A stretch of 64,000 nt of DNA from Puniceicoccaceae bacterium (GCA_040224245.1 JBEGIR010000063.1:24614-88613); one strand, 5' to 3'; shown: positions 45,541 through 55,567, counted from the first letter of the stretch. A program made the numbers and translations. Notes: generated by a model from the letters alone, not told the origin.

Positions 45541-47214
45541 ATGGCCAGCCTGCACGGACAGTTTTCAGTTGAGGGCTTGCATCCCACCGGACTGGAAGCA
45601 CCCGGATGCTGGATGCGAGAACGTGCGACTGTGCGGTTTCGATGCAGGACGCCTGTTCAAAGTGTGAGAATTTTGGCGGATCTTGCTCCTGTCGAGACGC
45701 AGTGTCACTCGCGCTGGAATCGACAACCCCCAGGACTCGAGCTGCGACTGGATGCGGGCACTTGGCACAAGATCAACCCGACCGGTGTTGGTGAATTGGA
45801 TCAGACCTGTGCGTTTTCCAGTGGGAGAGAACAGGATTTGCATGTGCTTGAAGTGCGCCTCAAGCGAGTTTTCTGGACCAATTTTCTTGCATTTACAGGC
45901 AGGAAACTGGAGCGGGCATTTTGGCTACCCAAACGATGGAGACAGTGGTTGCAACCCTTTCGCAGGCAGTGGAACAACCGCCGATTGCGCATACGATCTG
46001 TCTGGGTAAATGGGGATTGCCTTTTGGATCTGGAACGCTCCCACGCATCCTTTGAGTCGGAGTTTCTGTTTCGAAACGCTGACTTGGGAATCAATGTGGT
46101 GGGTTGGTTTCATGGATATCTGGGAGTAGGTGAGTCTGCCCGGGCATGTGTGCGGGCTGCGGAAACGACCGGATTACCAGTGCACGCTGTCAACCTTCGC
46201 CTGCATCTGGAAGGGGGGCAATCACCGGAACTCTGGACGAAGCCCCTTGTAGACCAAGGCATGCAGGCCATCAGCATTGCCCATGTGGATGCACCGCAGT
46301 CGTTCGATTTGACTGTCAAGCACCCGGTGGAGATGGGAAAGGACCGGTATCGCATTGGGTACTGGGCATGGGAACTACCGGAGTTTCCCGACGCATGGGT
46401 GCGTTATGCTTTGGCGTTTGATGAGATATGGTGTCCTTCCGATTTTTGCAGGGAGGCGATGGCTGCCAAGTTACCGATCCCGGTCATGACAATGCCGCAT
46501 GCGATTGAAATACCCGAAGTCGAGGGAACTCCTGCGCAATGGCGTCGTCGTTTTGGACTTCCGAAAGATCGATTTCTGTTCCTGTTCAGTTTCGATTTGA
46601 ACAGCTACGCTCCACGCAAGAATCCTGAGGCGGTGATTGAGGCGTATCGCCTGGCTTTTGCGGAATCGTGCGGGGATGCATCCGTAGGGTTGGTGCTCAA
46701 AATGCATGGCAAGGGATACCGTCCGGAAGATCGGTTGGCGCTCCAGAAACTTCAGCAGGAGCTGCCTCATCTCTATATTGTGGATGAAACCCTCACACGA
46801 GAGGCATTGACCGGACTGCAGTTTGCCTGCGATGCATTTGTTTCGCTGCACCGTTCCGAGGGGTTTGGGCTGGCCGTTGCAGAAATGATGGCACTGGGCA
46901 AACCTGTGATCTCAACCAACTGGTCGGCAACCTCGGAGTTTGTCGATTTGAAAAATGGATGTCCCGTGGCGTATCAACTCGTGGAGCTGGAACGCCCGGT
47001 GGGTCCCTACAGCAAAGGGCAGCTTTGGGCAGAAGCCGATACCCATGATGCAGCGCGGTGGATGCGCAAGGTTGCGGAAGATTCTGATTTTCGGACTCGC
47101 ATTGCTACAGCGGGAATGGCTACCATGCGCGACAGGTTTTCAATACATGTGATTGGTGAACGCTATCGCCGACGCATCAAGGCCATCAGTCTCTTTCACC
47201 ATACATCCAACTGA
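45541..47214 (+). CDS. Glycosyltransferase family 4-like protein with N-terminal extra domain
   Basis: A 557-residue protein. The first ~150 residues form a beta-rich domain with [12 protein letters not shown] and [15 protein letters not shown]; the rest is a GT-B fold with [19 protein letters not shown] in the N-lobe and the donor-binding signature [21 protein letters not shown] in the C-lobe. GT4 enzymes transfer sugars from nucleotide donors with retention. It is followed 14 bases later by an epimerase, which suggests a linked role in surface polysaccharide synthesis. Confidence 0.85.
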   Translation: MASLHGQFSVEGLHPTGLEAPGCWMRERATVRFRCRTPVQSVRILADLAPVETQCHSRWNRQPPGLELRLDAGTWHKINPTGVGELDQTCAFSSGREQDLHVLEVRLKRVFWTNFLAFTGRKLERAFWLPKRWRQWLQPFRRQWNNRRLRIRSVWVNGDCLLDLERSHASFESEFLFRNADLGINVVGWFHGYLGVGESARACVRAAETTGLPVHAVNLRLHLEGGQSPELWTKPLVDQGMQAISIAHVDAPQSFDLTVKHPVEMGKDRYRIGYWAWELPEFPDAWVRYALAFDEIWCPSDFCREAMAAKLPIPVMTMPHAIEIPEVEGTPAQWRRRFGLPKDRFLFLFSFDLNSYAPRKNPEAVIEAYRLAFAESCGDASVGLVLKMHGKGYRPEDRLALQKLQQELPHLYIVDETLTREALTGLQFACDAFVSLHRSEGFGLAVAEMMALGKPVISTNWSATSEFVDLKNGCPVAYQLVELERPVGPYSKGQLWAEADTHDAARWMRKVAEDSDFRTRIATAGMATMRDRFSIHVIGERYRRRIKAISLFHHTSN

Positions 47215-47228
47215 ATAGCGAATTGATC

Positions 47229-48281
47229 ATGAAAAAAGTACTGGTCACTGGTTCATCGGGACTCATCGGCTCCGAGGTTTGCGTGTATTTCGCAAAACTC
47301 GGATATGAAGTACATGGCGTCGACAACAATCAGCGCGCAGTGTTTTTTGGTCCCAACGGGAATACGCGTTGGAATCAGCAACGGCTGCAGCAAAGTCTGA
47401 AAGGGTTTGTCCACCATGAAATTGATATCCGGGATCGCGCAGGAATGCTCGAACTGCTGAAATCTGTTCGCCCGGATTGCGTCGTGCACACGGCGGCACA
47501 ACCTTCTCATGATCGTGCAGCAGCTATTCCATTCGATGATTTTGACACCAATGCGGTAGGTACACTGAACCTGCTGGAAGCAGCGCGTCAGCACACTCCT
47601 GAATCACCGTTTGTTCACATGTCGACAAACAAGGTATATGGTGATCGCCCCAATCGCATCAAATTGAAGGAACTGGAGACGCGGTGGGACTATGATGATC
47701 CTGAGTTTGAAAACGGCATCGCAGAGACGTTTTCCATCGATCAGAGCAAGCATTCGCTCTTTGGGGCATCAAAAGTGGCGGCGGATGTGATGGTGCAGGA
47801 GTATGGACGTTATTTCAACATGCCCACTTGTTGTCTGAGAGGTGGATGTCTGACCGGCCCTAATCACTCGGGCGTGGAACTGCACGGATTTCTGAGCTAC
47901 CTGGTGAAATGCAATCTTGAGGAACGTGAATACAAGGTATTTGGTTACAAAGGGAAACAGGTGCGTGACAACATTCATTCGGTGGATGTGGCGCGTTTCA
48001 TTGCTGCATTTGTGGAATCTCCCCGAGCGGGTGAAGTCTACAATCTGGGTGGAGGAAAAGGCAACGCCTGCTCCATCCTGGAAGCATTTGCGATAGCGGA
48101 ATCGATCACCGGTAAACCTCAGTTATACCAATACGTGGATGATAACCGTATCGGAGATCACATTTGTTATTACAGTGACTTGCGCAAAATGAGGCAGCAC
48201 TATCCCGACTGGGACATCTCCATTCCGCTCAGGCAGATTTTTGAAGAGATTGTAGCCTCGTGGCAGCAGCGAAATTCCTGA
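47229..48281 (+). CDS. NAD-dependent epimerase, CDP-tyvelose (CDP-paratose) 2-epimerase-like
   Basis: A 350-residue extended SDR opening with [15 protein letters not shown]. The segment [17 protein letters not shown] is typical of the CDP-paratose 2-epimerase (RfbE) branch; a Tyr is replaced by Phe in the classical YxxxK position ([12 protein letters not shown]), as is common in that branch. Later comes [20 protein letters not shown]. The product is probably an epimerised nucleotide sugar. The ATG at 47229 is preferred to the in-frame TTG at 47223. It follows the GT4 gene by 14 bases. Confidence 0.82.
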   Translation: MKKVLVTGSSGLIGSEVCVYFAKLGYEVHGVDNNQRAVFFGPNGNTRWNQQRLQQSLKGFVHHEIDIRDRAGMLELLKSVRPDCVVHTAAQPSHDRAAAIPFDDFDTNAVGTLNLLEAARQHTPESPFVHMSTNKVYGDRPNRIKLKELETRWDYDDPEFENGIAETFSIDQSKHSLFGASKVAADVMVQEYGRYFNMPTCCLRGGCLTGPNHSGVELHGFLSYLVKCNLEEREYKVFGYKGKQVRDNIHSVDVARFIAAFVESPRAGEVYNLGGGKGNACSILEAFAIAESITGKPQLYQYVDDNRIGDHICYYSDLRKMRQHYPDWDISIPLRQIFEEIVASWQQRNS

Positions 48282-48352
48282 GATAGCGGGACGCTTGTGG
48301 CGAAGCTTTAAGTCGGTAAGCGCCCATGTCTGGATGGGCTGGTTGCTCAATT

Positions 48353-49015
48353 TCAGGAGAGTCTCACGATCGCACGTTCCTGAATGATACCTCCTGCCGA
48401 AGGGGAACAGACGATGTAGGCTGCTTTACCGACAAGTGTTCCGGGTGAGAGCACGGTATTGCAGCTGACCTCGACGCGCTCGCCGAGGATGGCACCTATT
48501 TTTCGGCGACCCGTATCCACCGTTTTGCCATCGATGCGAAGCTGGATGGGTTTGCGGTCGAGGCGAACATTGGCGAGGATTACACCCGCGCCCAGGTGGG
48601 ATCGGTTTCCCAGGATGCTATCGCCGACGTAATTAAAATGGGCGGTCTCTACGTGGTCCATGAGCAGCGCGTTCTTGTATTCGCACGAATTTCCGAGCAC
48701 GCAATGACTCCCTGCGATCACGTTTCCGCGAATGTAGACCCCGGGGCGTAATTCACAGTCAGGGCCGATGTATGCAGGACCTTCGATGACCCCATAGGGT
48801 GGAAGTTTCACACTGCTGTGAACATAGACGGGTCCGGAACGGTGTAGTCCCGCAGGGAAAAGGGTTTGGGCTTCTGTGAAGTTCCCCTTGGAAAAAAAGT
48901 CTTTGAGTGCGTGTGGGATTTGATCAAGCCATTGCCACGGTGCAGCATCAGGCAAAAAGTAGGGTGCAAACAGTTGCAGGGAATCCGGAAGATCAAAGTA
49001 GGTGCAAGCTTTCAT
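48353..49015 (-). CDS. Left-handed beta-helix protein (GlmU/UDP-sugar acyltransferase-like)
   Basis: A 220-residue protein made of hexapeptide repeats of the left-handed beta-helix type (for example YIGPDCELRPGVYIRGNVIAGSHCVLGNSCEY). It lacks the pyrophosphorylase domain of GlmU. The N-terminal ~60 residues are helical. Proteins of this form act as N- or O-acyltransferases or as sugar-nucleotide-modifying scaffolds. It is convergent with the epimerase gene across 71 bases, in the same surface-sugar neighbourhood. Confidence 0.78.
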   Translation of the reverse strand: MKACTYFDLPDSLQLFAPYFLPDAAPWQWLDQIPHALKDFFSKGNFTEAQTLFPAGLHRSGPVYVHSSVKLPPYGVIEGPAYIGPDCELRPGVYIRGNVIAGSHCVLGNSCEYKNALLMDHVETAHFNYVGDSILGNRSHLGAGVILANVRLDRKPIQLRIDGKTVDTGRRKIGAILGERVEVSCNTVLSPGTLVGKAAYIVCSPSAGGIIQERAIVRLS

Positions 49016-49198
49016 TGGATGGAGTTGAAGGTTCAGCGCGCAACAGCGCTCTCAGATCGAGATCATCTGGAAAATGGGTGAATCTCAACCTTTTTTGATT
49101 GGAAGTTTGCGGCTTCATGCCTAGCCTAGCACTGGTTTTTGCTAAGAAAACCGATGTGAATTCGTTATCTATATTACCCTGAATTATCCCAAATCCCC

Positions 49199-49723
49199 GT
49201 GAATGCGAGAGAGGCAGAAGCGTTCAGCGAAGCTGAATTTATCCAGATTGTGGAGACACATTCCGGAAAGCTCACGCGCTATGTGTATCACCGCACCCGA
49301 CAGCTGGAGCTTTCCCGGGATATCGTCCAGGAAGCGTTTCTTCGCTTGCTCAAAGCACGCCGCAAACCTTCAGGCGATCGCGTGATTCCATGGCTCTATC
49401 TGGTGTGCCGAAATCTGGCGATCGATTCCCAGCGGCGACAGTCGCGATGGGTGGGCAATGGGTCGGATCTGATCCAGCACTACAGCTCAAGTTCGGAACC
49501 CGATCCGCTTCAGTCCACGATCGAGTCGGAGACACGCCAAATGCTCTACTCGTGCCTGGACCAGTTGCCCGAGCGTCACCGCGAGGTGATGGTACTCAAA
49601 TTCCAGAGTGGATTGAGTTACAAGGCCATTTCGGCGGTCACGGGACTGTCTGTCACGAATGTCGGGTTTGTGATTCACCAGTCGGTATCCCGGTTGCGTT
49701 ACGAAATGGCGAAACGGGTTTGA
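49199..49723 (+). CDS. ECF-type RNA polymerase sigma factor
   Basis: A 174-residue sigma-70 family protein with only regions 2 and 4. Region 2 includes HTRQLELSRDIVQEAFLRLLKARR (about 33-58); region 4 is LDQLPERHREVMVLKFQSGLSYKAISAVTGLSVTNVGFVIHQ (about 119-160, helix-turn-helix). The start is the GTG at 49199, since it has an in-frame start and no ATG nearby. The next gene, 13 bases away, is a membrane protein ending in a TonB domain; it takes the position an anti-sigma factor usually holds. Confidence 0.9.
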   Translation: MNAREAEAFSEAEFIQIVETHSGKLTRYVYHRTRQLELSRDIVQEAFLRLLKARRKPSGDRVIPWLYLVCRNLAIDSQRRQSRWVGNGSDLIQHYSSSSEPDPLQSTIESETRQMLYSCLDQLPERHREVMVLKFQSGLSYKAISAVTGLSVTNVGFVIHQSVSRLRYEMAKRV

Positions 49724-49736
49724 TAGCGAACGCATC

Positions 49737-50648
49737 ATGAGCAATTACGATCCGCAGAAAGAGGAACAATGGCTCCGTCTCATGCTGAATGAGGCAGTGG
49801 ATGCGAAGACGGCCCAACGTCTGCACGCGGAGCTGGGACAGGATTTCAGGGAACTGGAACGGTTTCAGGAAGTGTCCTCGTTTGTCAGTGAAGTGGGGTC
49901 AACTCTGGAGCAAGCGGGTCCGGATGTTGACCTGACGCATGACCAGAAGACCGAACTGTATGCCCACCTGACTTCCGTCTTCGAGTCTCGTCGCCGAACC
50001 CTGCCCAAAGAATGGCTTCCTCAGCTCAAGTTCGCCCTGATGATCATGTTCGGGACGGCAACACTGGTTGCCTCGATTCCCTTGATCTATGGACCCAGCT
50101 TGCGCCGAAATGCGACCGGATTGCATCCGGAAGGAGCGGTGCTGAATTACCAGCCTCCGGAAGTTCGTGAGCTGCCTGAACGTGTTCAACCCGCGCAAGC
50201 ACCGGTGACGGAGCAGAATGAAGCGAATCGGCTCACCCTTATGGAGGAGCAACGGGAAGACTTGCCCTATCCTGTGTTGCCTTGGGAACCACTGAATCTC
50301 GATTTTGAGGTGCCGTCCTTTGATCTGTCGGAAATTGATCTGCAGTCGAGCATTGTCAACGTGATGGAGGCTGATGTGCGTCCTATTCCGGTGCATCGTG
50401 CCAAACCGGAATTTCCTGTTGAAGCACGCCGAAACCGCGCGAACGGAGTCGTGGTTGTGGAGTTTGTCGTGGACGAGGCAGGAAGCGTCGGCGCTCCAAG
50501 AGTTGTGTCGAGCACGCACATGATCTTTGACAATGCCGCACTGGAAGCCATTCGTGACTGGAGATTCAATCCGGGAGAAAAGGACGGGCAGGTCGTCCCG
50601 ATACGCATGCGGGTGCCATTTGTGTTTCACCACGCATCAGCACGTTGA
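49737..50648 (+). CDS. One-TM protein with cytoplasmic N-terminus and periplasmic TonB C-terminal domain (putative anti-sigma/TonB fusion)
   Basis: A 303-residue protein. Residues 1-90 are soluble and helical (QKEEQWLRLMLNEAVDAKTA, LERFQEVSSFVSEV); they lack the zinc-binding HxxxCxxC of common anti-sigma domains. One helix spans about 97-118. The periplasmic linker is Pro- and Glu-rich. Residues about 213-297 form a TonB C-terminal domain (PEFPVEARRNRANGVVVVEFVV, AALEAIRDWRFNPG, VPIRMRVPFVF). It lies 13 bases after an ECF sigma gene. This pairing suggests a membrane regulator of the sigma factor; direct TonB energy transduction is the alternative. Confidence 0.75.
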   Translation: MSNYDPQKEEQWLRLMLNEAVDAKTAQRLHAELGQDFRELERFQEVSSFVSEVGSTLEQAGPDVDLTHDQKTELYAHLTSVFESRRRTLPKEWLPQLKFALMIMFGTATLVASIPLIYGPSLRRNATGLHPEGAVLNYQPPEVRELPERVQPAQAPVTEQNEANRLTLMEEQREDLPYPVLPWEPLNLDFEVPSFDLSEIDLQSSIVNVMEADVRPIPVHRAKPEFPVEARRNRANGVVVVEFVVDEAGSVGAPRVVSSTHMIFDNAALEAIRDWRFNPGEKDGQVVPIRMRVPFVFHHASAR

Positions 50649-50755
50649 ACCACCTGGTGAACATGTAGTGCGTCAGCCCGCCCGCAGGGGAAGTGGAGTG
50701 TTTGAATTGGAATTGATCGCCGGGTGCGATTCTGTCATCTATGGCTTGTTGATAC

Positions 50756-52090
50756 ATGAAAAAAGAGCACCAGCAGAAACTCGATGCGATTCGGGAATCC
50801 CTTCAACAATCCCAGCCCGAAATCGATGGTCAACTGCTGACCGAGGCACTGCTTGAGGCGTATGAACTGGGCGCGCGGGAGAACAAGCAGCAAATGCTCT
50901 ATCTGAACCATCTGATGCGCCACTTGCCGGACCGGATTTATTTCAAAGATCTTTCGAGCCGATTCATCACGGGCAATGACGCGTTCATTCGGTATTTTGG
51001 GGTGACAACGGAGGACGAAGTTGTCGGGAAAACCGATTTTGATTTTTTCCCAAAAGTCTATGCTCAGCAAAAGTTTGAGGATGAGCAGAGCATCATTCGG
51101 GAAGGCAAGATTGTGCATAAGGATGAGCACGACGAGCAAGAGGAGGGACAGGTCGCATGGTCCACGACAACCAAGATGCCTCTCACGGATGATGCGGGAA
51201 ACATCATTGGAACCTTTGGACTTTCCCGGGACATAACGGACAAAAAACTGGCGGAAGAACGTTTGCTCGCGCTTGCGCACGATCTTCGGGAAAAAAATGA
51301 GCAGATTGAGTCAGATCTTGAGATGGCGCGCAAGCTGCAGACAGCATTTATTCCGACCAGCTATCCCGTTTTTCGCTGGGGTCACTCCATGGAAAAAAGT
51401 GCGTTGGGTTTTTCCCATCGCTATGTGCCGTCGGAGAAGTTGGCCGGAGATTTTTTTCAGGTGATCCCGATCTCGAGCACCAAAGCGGGGATACTGATCT
51501 GCGATGTGATGGGACATGGGATTCGGGCATCACTGGTCACGGCGATCCTGCGAGGGTTGATCGGGGAGTTAAAACTGATCACCCCTTACCCCCACGTATT
51601 CCTGCGCAAGGTCAATCGAAGCCTCAGCACGGTGCTGACTCAGCTGGACATCACCTTGTTCGTAACGGCATTTTACGGTGTGATCGATCTTGATCGTGGT
51701 TTCATCCACTACGCCAACGCCGGGCATCCGTCACCAGTATTGGCAAATCGGCGCAATGGGACCGCTGCATTTCTGCCCGCTGTTGCAGAGTCACCTGAAC
51801 CTGCTCTTGGATTGATCGATGGCTACAAATATGCCTACCAATCGGTTTCCATCGCACCCGAGCAATCCCTCTTCTTTTACACCGATGGTGTCGTTGAGGT
51901 GGAAAACGATGAAGGTGAAGAATTTGGGTATGATCGCTTGCTGAAGGTTTTTCAAAACCTTCGACCTGAAGATACGCAAGGTGTTCTGGATCGATTGATT
52001 CACACCATCAATCACTTCTCCAATGACGCCAAACTGAAGGATGACATGTGCATCATTCGCGTCAATGTGGACGCAGTGGTGAAGGATTGA
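50756..52090 (+). CDS. PAS-domain SpoIIE/RsbU-type serine phosphatase
   Basis: A 444-residue cytoplasmic protein. Residues about 55-160 form a PAS domain (LPDRIYFKDLSSRFITGNDAF, then GTFGLSRDITDKK); a coiled coil (to about 200) leads to a PP2C-like SpoIIE domain with SEKLAGDFFQ, LICDVMGHGI, YANAGHPSPV, YTDGVVE and LKDDMCIIRV. Such proteins dephosphorylate STAS anti-anti-sigma factors or related partners. It is 107 bases after the TonB-domain gene, so operon membership is likely but not certain. No STAS or HPK (anti-sigma kinase) gene is in the window. Confidence 0.88.
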   Translation: MKKEHQQKLDAIRESLQQSQPEIDGQLLTEALLEAYELGARENKQQMLYLNHLMRHLPDRIYFKDLSSRFITGNDAFIRYFGVTTEDEVVGKTDFDFFPKVYAQQKFEDEQSIIREGKIVHKDEHDEQEEGQVAWSTTTKMPLTDDAGNIIGTFGLSRDITDKKLAEERLLALAHDLREKNEQIESDLEMARKLQTAFIPTSYPVFRWGHSMEKSALGFSHRYVPSEKLAGDFFQVIPISSTKAGILICDVMGHGIRASLVTAILRGLIGELKLITPYPHVFLRKVNRSLSTVLTQLDITLFVTAFYGVIDLDRGFIHYANAGHPSPVLANRRNGTAAFLPAVAESPEPALGLIDGYKYAYQSVSIAPEQSLFFYTDGVVEVENDEGEEFGYDRLLKVFQNLRPEDTQGVLDRLIHTINHFSNDAKLKDDMCIIRVNVDAVVKD

Positions 52091-52153
52091 GAATGAAGTC
52101 TGGCCGAGGATGCGCGCGGGGAATCGTTTTGCGTGAGCGCTCCATGTGATGGC

Positions 52154-53068
52154 TCAATGCTGGAATGCGGCACCGGAGACAGACATCTCGAGCGTGTAGA
52201 TGGAACCCATTGCCGTAATAAACAAAGTGCGGTGTTCAGGACCTGCAAAAGTGACATTGGCGGTCCAGTTCTCGGGCACGGGAATATTTCCAAGAAGCTT
52301 TCCTTTAGGAGAAAACACAGTGACTCCATCACCCGTCAGGTAGAGGTTCCCATCGGCATCAAGCGTCATACCATCCGAACCGAGTTCACAGAAAAGACGC
52401 TTGTCGGAGAGTTCTCCCTGTTCATCAATGGTATAGACCCAGGTTTGCTTGGCCCCAATGTCGGCCACAAAGAGCTGCCGGCCATCTGGAGTTCCGATAA
52501 TACCATTGGGCTGTTGCAGCCCGGTTTCGACGGGGATGGCTTCGGTTGAGCCGACTGGCAGTCGATAAACATGCTGGCCGGGTTGCTCAGGGGCTTCGCG
52601 ATTGTTCCAGTACGGTCGTTTGTAGAACGGGTCGGTGAAATAGAGACTACCATCGGGGTGGACCCAGACGTCATTGGGGCCATTGAGCAGTTTGCCTGAA
52701 AACCCGGCAACCCTGACAGTGACTGCAAGCGTATCCACATCAATGCTCCACAACTCCCCATCGGCGTCCGCACAGGCGTAGAGCGTGGGTTGAGGGTGGG
52801 TTGTGAACCAGAGGCCATTGGAGCGACCACTGGGTTCCATGAATACGCTGACCTCACCCGTGCTCGCATTCCAGAGATGAATGCGGTCATTGGGTTGATC
52901 TGTGAAATAGACATTTCCTGCCGTATCTGCAGCTGGACCTTCGGTGAAGGCAAAGTTGGATGACACGCACCTGAGTTCGGCACCGGGAGCAATCGGGAGG
53001 GTGGCTGCGAGGGAAAACGGAAGCATGCAGATGGCGAGAAGTGTGAGAATTCGATGGGTAAGATTCAT
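52154..53068 (-). CDS. SMP-30/gluconolactonase-like exported protein
   Basis: A 304-residue beta-propeller protein with a signal peptide (LTLLAICMLPFSLAATL). Family motifs of the SMP-30/gluconolactonase group are present: FTEGPAADTAGNVYFTD, KLLNGPNDVWVHPDGSLYF, QQPNGI and DGMTLDADGNLYL. The metal-binding glutamate and asparagine/aspartate positions are in these motifs. Members hydrolyse sugar lactones. It is convergent with the SpoIIE-type gene. Confidence 0.86.
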   Translation of the reverse strand: MNLTHRILTLLAICMLPFSLAATLPIAPGAELRCVSSNFAFTEGPAADTAGNVYFTDQPNDRIHLWNASTGEVSVFMEPSGRSNGLWFTTHPQPTLYACADADGELWSIDVDTLAVTVRVAGFSGKLLNGPNDVWVHPDGSLYFTDPFYKRPYWNNREAPEQPGQHVYRLPVGSTEAIPVETGLQQPNGIIGTPDGRQLFVADIGAKQTWVYTIDEQGELSDKRLFCELGSDGMTLDADGNLYLTGDGVTVFSPKGKLLGNIPVPENWTANVTFAGPEHRTLFITAMGSIYTLEMSVSGAAFQH

Positions 53069-53211
53069 GGCAAGATGGGGATGGTGTGCTCGAAAGCGAA
53101 ATCCTACGCAGCTTTGTTAATGGCTCAACCCGAAAGCGAGCGATTTTGCACGACAATATTTGCTCCAGTTTTGGGAACGCCAGATCAGACGAATGTAGAA
53201 GTGAATTTTCC

Positions 53212-54300
53212 TCAGCCAGATTCAGCGTCCATCAAGTCCAATGCGGCGGACATCACCGAGTCGACCCTGAGCTGTTGCATGCAATCATAGCGTCCGTTAC
53301 AGGTGGGATGTTTGCGGCATGGGGCGCAAGGCAGGGATTCATAGAGAATGCGGACGTGTGGATGACTCCCGGTTTCGGTGTAGGGAACGGTTGAACCAAA
53401 CAGGCAGACCGTCGGACGTTTTTGCGCGATGCTCATGTGGGTCATGCCCGTATCCACTCCGACGCAGAGCCTGGCACGAGCAATGAATGCGGCACTGTCC
53501 GGAATGGAAAGAAAACGCTCTCCGGCAAGATTGATGACAGCGGCAGGGGATCGGAGTTGCTGTATGATGCGGTGTGACGCCTCGCGATCACCCGGACCTC
53601 CCAGCAGCACACAGGGAATTTGGGTCTGTTGCCACCAGCGATCGATCCAATCGACCCAATGGGATTCGATCCAGTGCTTTTGGGGACGGGTGGTGAAGGG
53701 AAAAAGAGCTACAAAAGCGTGAGGGTGCAGTGAAAATTCTGCCAGTGTTTGTTCAACGTTGATTGCCGATGTTGGTGGCAATCCCAGCTCCATGTCGAAG
53801 GGTTCTGTCGGCAGATCCAGAAATGCGGCAATGTCGAGATATTCCGAACTGATACGGGGTTTTCCGTGAATTTTGGGTACATTGTCGTGAACCATGAACT
53901 GAGCCCCTTCACGTGCACCGCAACCGATACGGTAGTGTGCTCCGGATGACCAGGCGATGAGACCACTCTTCAAGAGTCCCTGGGTATCCACGACCCAGTC
54001 ATAGCGTCGTTTTCGAATTTCCCGGAGTGCGGAAACCCACTCGCGCATGAGTGTGAGATAGTGCCGCTCCCGTGAAAGCTGCTTAAAGCGTCGGGTAGGC
54101 CAGCTGATTGCTTCCCTCAGTTCGGGATGGTGGGAAACCAGATCCCTGGACTCAGGCTGCACGAGCCAGTCGATGCGAGCATCCGGAAACTTGCGCCGAA
54201 ATGCACGAATCAGTGGGGTTGCCATGACATTATCTCCGATCGCGCTCAAGCGGATGATCAGGATGGATGTTGGGGTTTTCCGACTGCGCGGGTGTGGCAT
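53212..54300 (-). CDS. Glycosyltransferase family 9 (heptosyltransferase-like)
   Basis: A 362-residue GT-B enzyme. It opens ILIIRLSAIGDNVMATPLIRAFRR, the GT9 N-terminal motif with the catalytic aspartate in AIGD; the C-lobe has FPFTTRPQKHW, VLLGGPGDRE and CVGVDTGMTHMSIAQKRPTVCLFG. GT9 members add heptose to lipopolysaccharide core or related sugars. Cysteine-rich residues near the end (CAPCRKHPTCNGRYDC) are usual in this family. It starts 45 bases downstream of hisF on the same strand. Confidence 0.88.
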   Translation of the reverse strand: MPHPRSRKTPTSILIIRLSAIGDNVMATPLIRAFRRKFPDARIDWLVQPESRDLVSHHPELREAISWPTRRFKQLSRERHYLTLMREWVSALREIRKRRYDWVVDTQGLLKSGLIAWSSGAHYRIGCGAREGAQFMVHDNVPKIHGKPRISSEYLDIAAFLDLPTEPFDMELGLPPTSAINVEQTLAEFSLHPHAFVALFPFTTRPQKHWIESHWVDWIDRWWQQTQIPCVLLGGPGDREASHRIIQQLRSPAAVINLAGERFLSIPDSAAFIARARLCVGVDTGMTHMSIAQKRPTVCLFGSTVPYTETGSHPHVRILYESLPCAPCRKHPTCNGRYDCMQQLRVDSVMSAALDLMDAESG

Positions 54301-54345
54301 TACTCTTGGATTTGGTGTCAGAAGGACTGTGAGTTGGGGATTGGA

Positions 54346-55110
54346 TCAAATCATTCGCACGGGAATCCCCATCTGACTCATGTGTTGTTTCACTTGCTGG
54401 ATGGTGAAAGTTCCAAAATGGAAAATGGATGCGGCGAGTACCGCATCGGCTTTTCCGATGTGAATGGCATCGACCAGATGATCGAGTGTACCAGCTCCTC
54501 CCGATGCAATGACGGGCACCTGCACCGCCTCGCTGATGGTGCAGTTGAGTTCATTGTCATATCCGCTCTGCATGCCGTCCTGGTCCATGCTTGTCAGTAA
54601 AATTTCCCCGGCTCCGCGCTTGACGACTTCCCTTGCCCAATCGACAGCGTTCCATTCGGTGGCATTCCTTCCACCATGAGTGTAAATGCGCCAACCGCCC
54701 AGCTCGGGATCGCGCTTCGCATCCATGGCCACTACAATGCAGGAAGTGCCAAAGCGTTCGGCTGCCAGATTCACAAGATTGGGGTTTTGTAGAGCAGAGG
54801 TATTCAGGCTCACCTTGTCGGCGCCGGAGTGCAGCATCGCAGTGATGTCTTCCAGCGAACGCAGTCCGCCGCCCACGGTCAGTGGCATGAAGCATTCGGA
54901 CGCGGTGCGTTCCACAACCTCATGCATGATACTGCGGTTGTCGCTGGAGGCGGTGATATCAAGGAAAACCAATTCGTCTGCGCCTTGCTGTTCGTAGGCT
55001 TTTGCAGTTTCGACGGGGTCGCCTGCATCACGGAGTTCCTGAAAGCGTATACCTTTTACCACCCTTCCTTCGGTGACATCGAGACATGGAATGATCCTTT
55101 TCGAAAGCAT
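54346..55110 (-). CDS. hisF: Imidazole glycerol phosphate synthase subunit HisF
   Basis: The cyclase subunit of histidine biosynthesis, which with HisH turns PRFAR and ammonia into IGP and AICAR. The 254-residue TIM barrel has both catalytic aspartates: Asp11 (CLDV) and Asp130 (VVAMDAKRD). The phosphate-binding loops TVGGGLRS and [10 protein letters not shown] are present. No other his gene is nearby. It precedes the GT9 gene by 45 bases and is divergent from tRNA-Cys. Confidence 0.96.
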   Translation of the reverse strand: MLSKRIIPCLDVTEGRVVKGIRFQELRDAGDPVETAKAYEQQGADELVFLDITASSDNRSIMHEVVERTASECFMPLTVGGGLRSLEDITAMLHSGADKVSLNTSALQNPNLVNLAAERFGTSCIVVAMDAKRDPELGGWRIYTHGGRNATEWNAVDWAREVVKRGAGEILLTSMDQDGMQSGYDNELNCTISEAVQVPVIASGGAGTLDHLVDAIHIGKADAVLAASIFHFGTFTIQQVKQHMSQMGIPVRMI

Positions 55111-55235
55111 TGGGAAAATAATGGTTGAAATGAGGATGAAGAAAACACTAAATTAGCCGCTTTGATCGTTCGCTGCTGTGTTTCGAATGGAAAACAACAG
55201 TGTGGGTGTGCCCATTTGAGGTAACAACAGATCAA

Positions 55236-55317
<82 letters not shown>

Positions 55318-55319
55318 GG

Positions 55320-55351
55320 AGGTCTCCACTTGGAAAGGGGACCTTTTTTTT
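55320..55351 (+). terminator. Rho-independent terminator of tRNA-Cys
   Basis: Arms AGGTCTCC (55320-55327) and GGGGACCT (55337-55344) pair with one G-U across a 9-base loop, followed by eight T residues (to 55351). It is on the same strand as, and just after, tRNA-Cys. Confidence 0.9.
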
Positions 55352-55494
55352 GGAATTCACCCCAAAGAGATTTCAACAGCTGGAATGGGATTTTTTTTCG
55401 GTTTGGGAATGTCTGTTGTTGTGCTGAGCAGTATTGTGATCGCATTGCGATCCGGTGGGGATGCGTGCAACTTGTGGATGCTGGTCAAGCCCAC

Positions 55495-55529
55495 AAAAAA
55501 AGTGCCGTCGCTCGGGGCAACGGCACTTT
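55495..55529 (-). terminator. Rho-independent terminator of the HU gene
   Basis: Read leftward, AAAGTGCCGT and ACGGCACTTT (plus-strand 55499-55508 and 55520-55529) form a perfect 10-base-pair stem around an 11-base loop, followed by a U run (A run 55495-55501 on the plus strand). It lies about 40 bases past the stop codon of the leftward HU gene. Confidence 0.92.
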
Positions 55530-55567
55530 GAAATCAGTTTTTCCAACCAAAGGTTGAAAACGGGGAG

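Noticed and set aside
55385..55531. Short hydrophobic rightward gene (MGFFFGLGMSVVVLSS)
   Set aside because: Its end overlaps the HU terminator, and the frame is a continuation of the tRNA-Cys frame.
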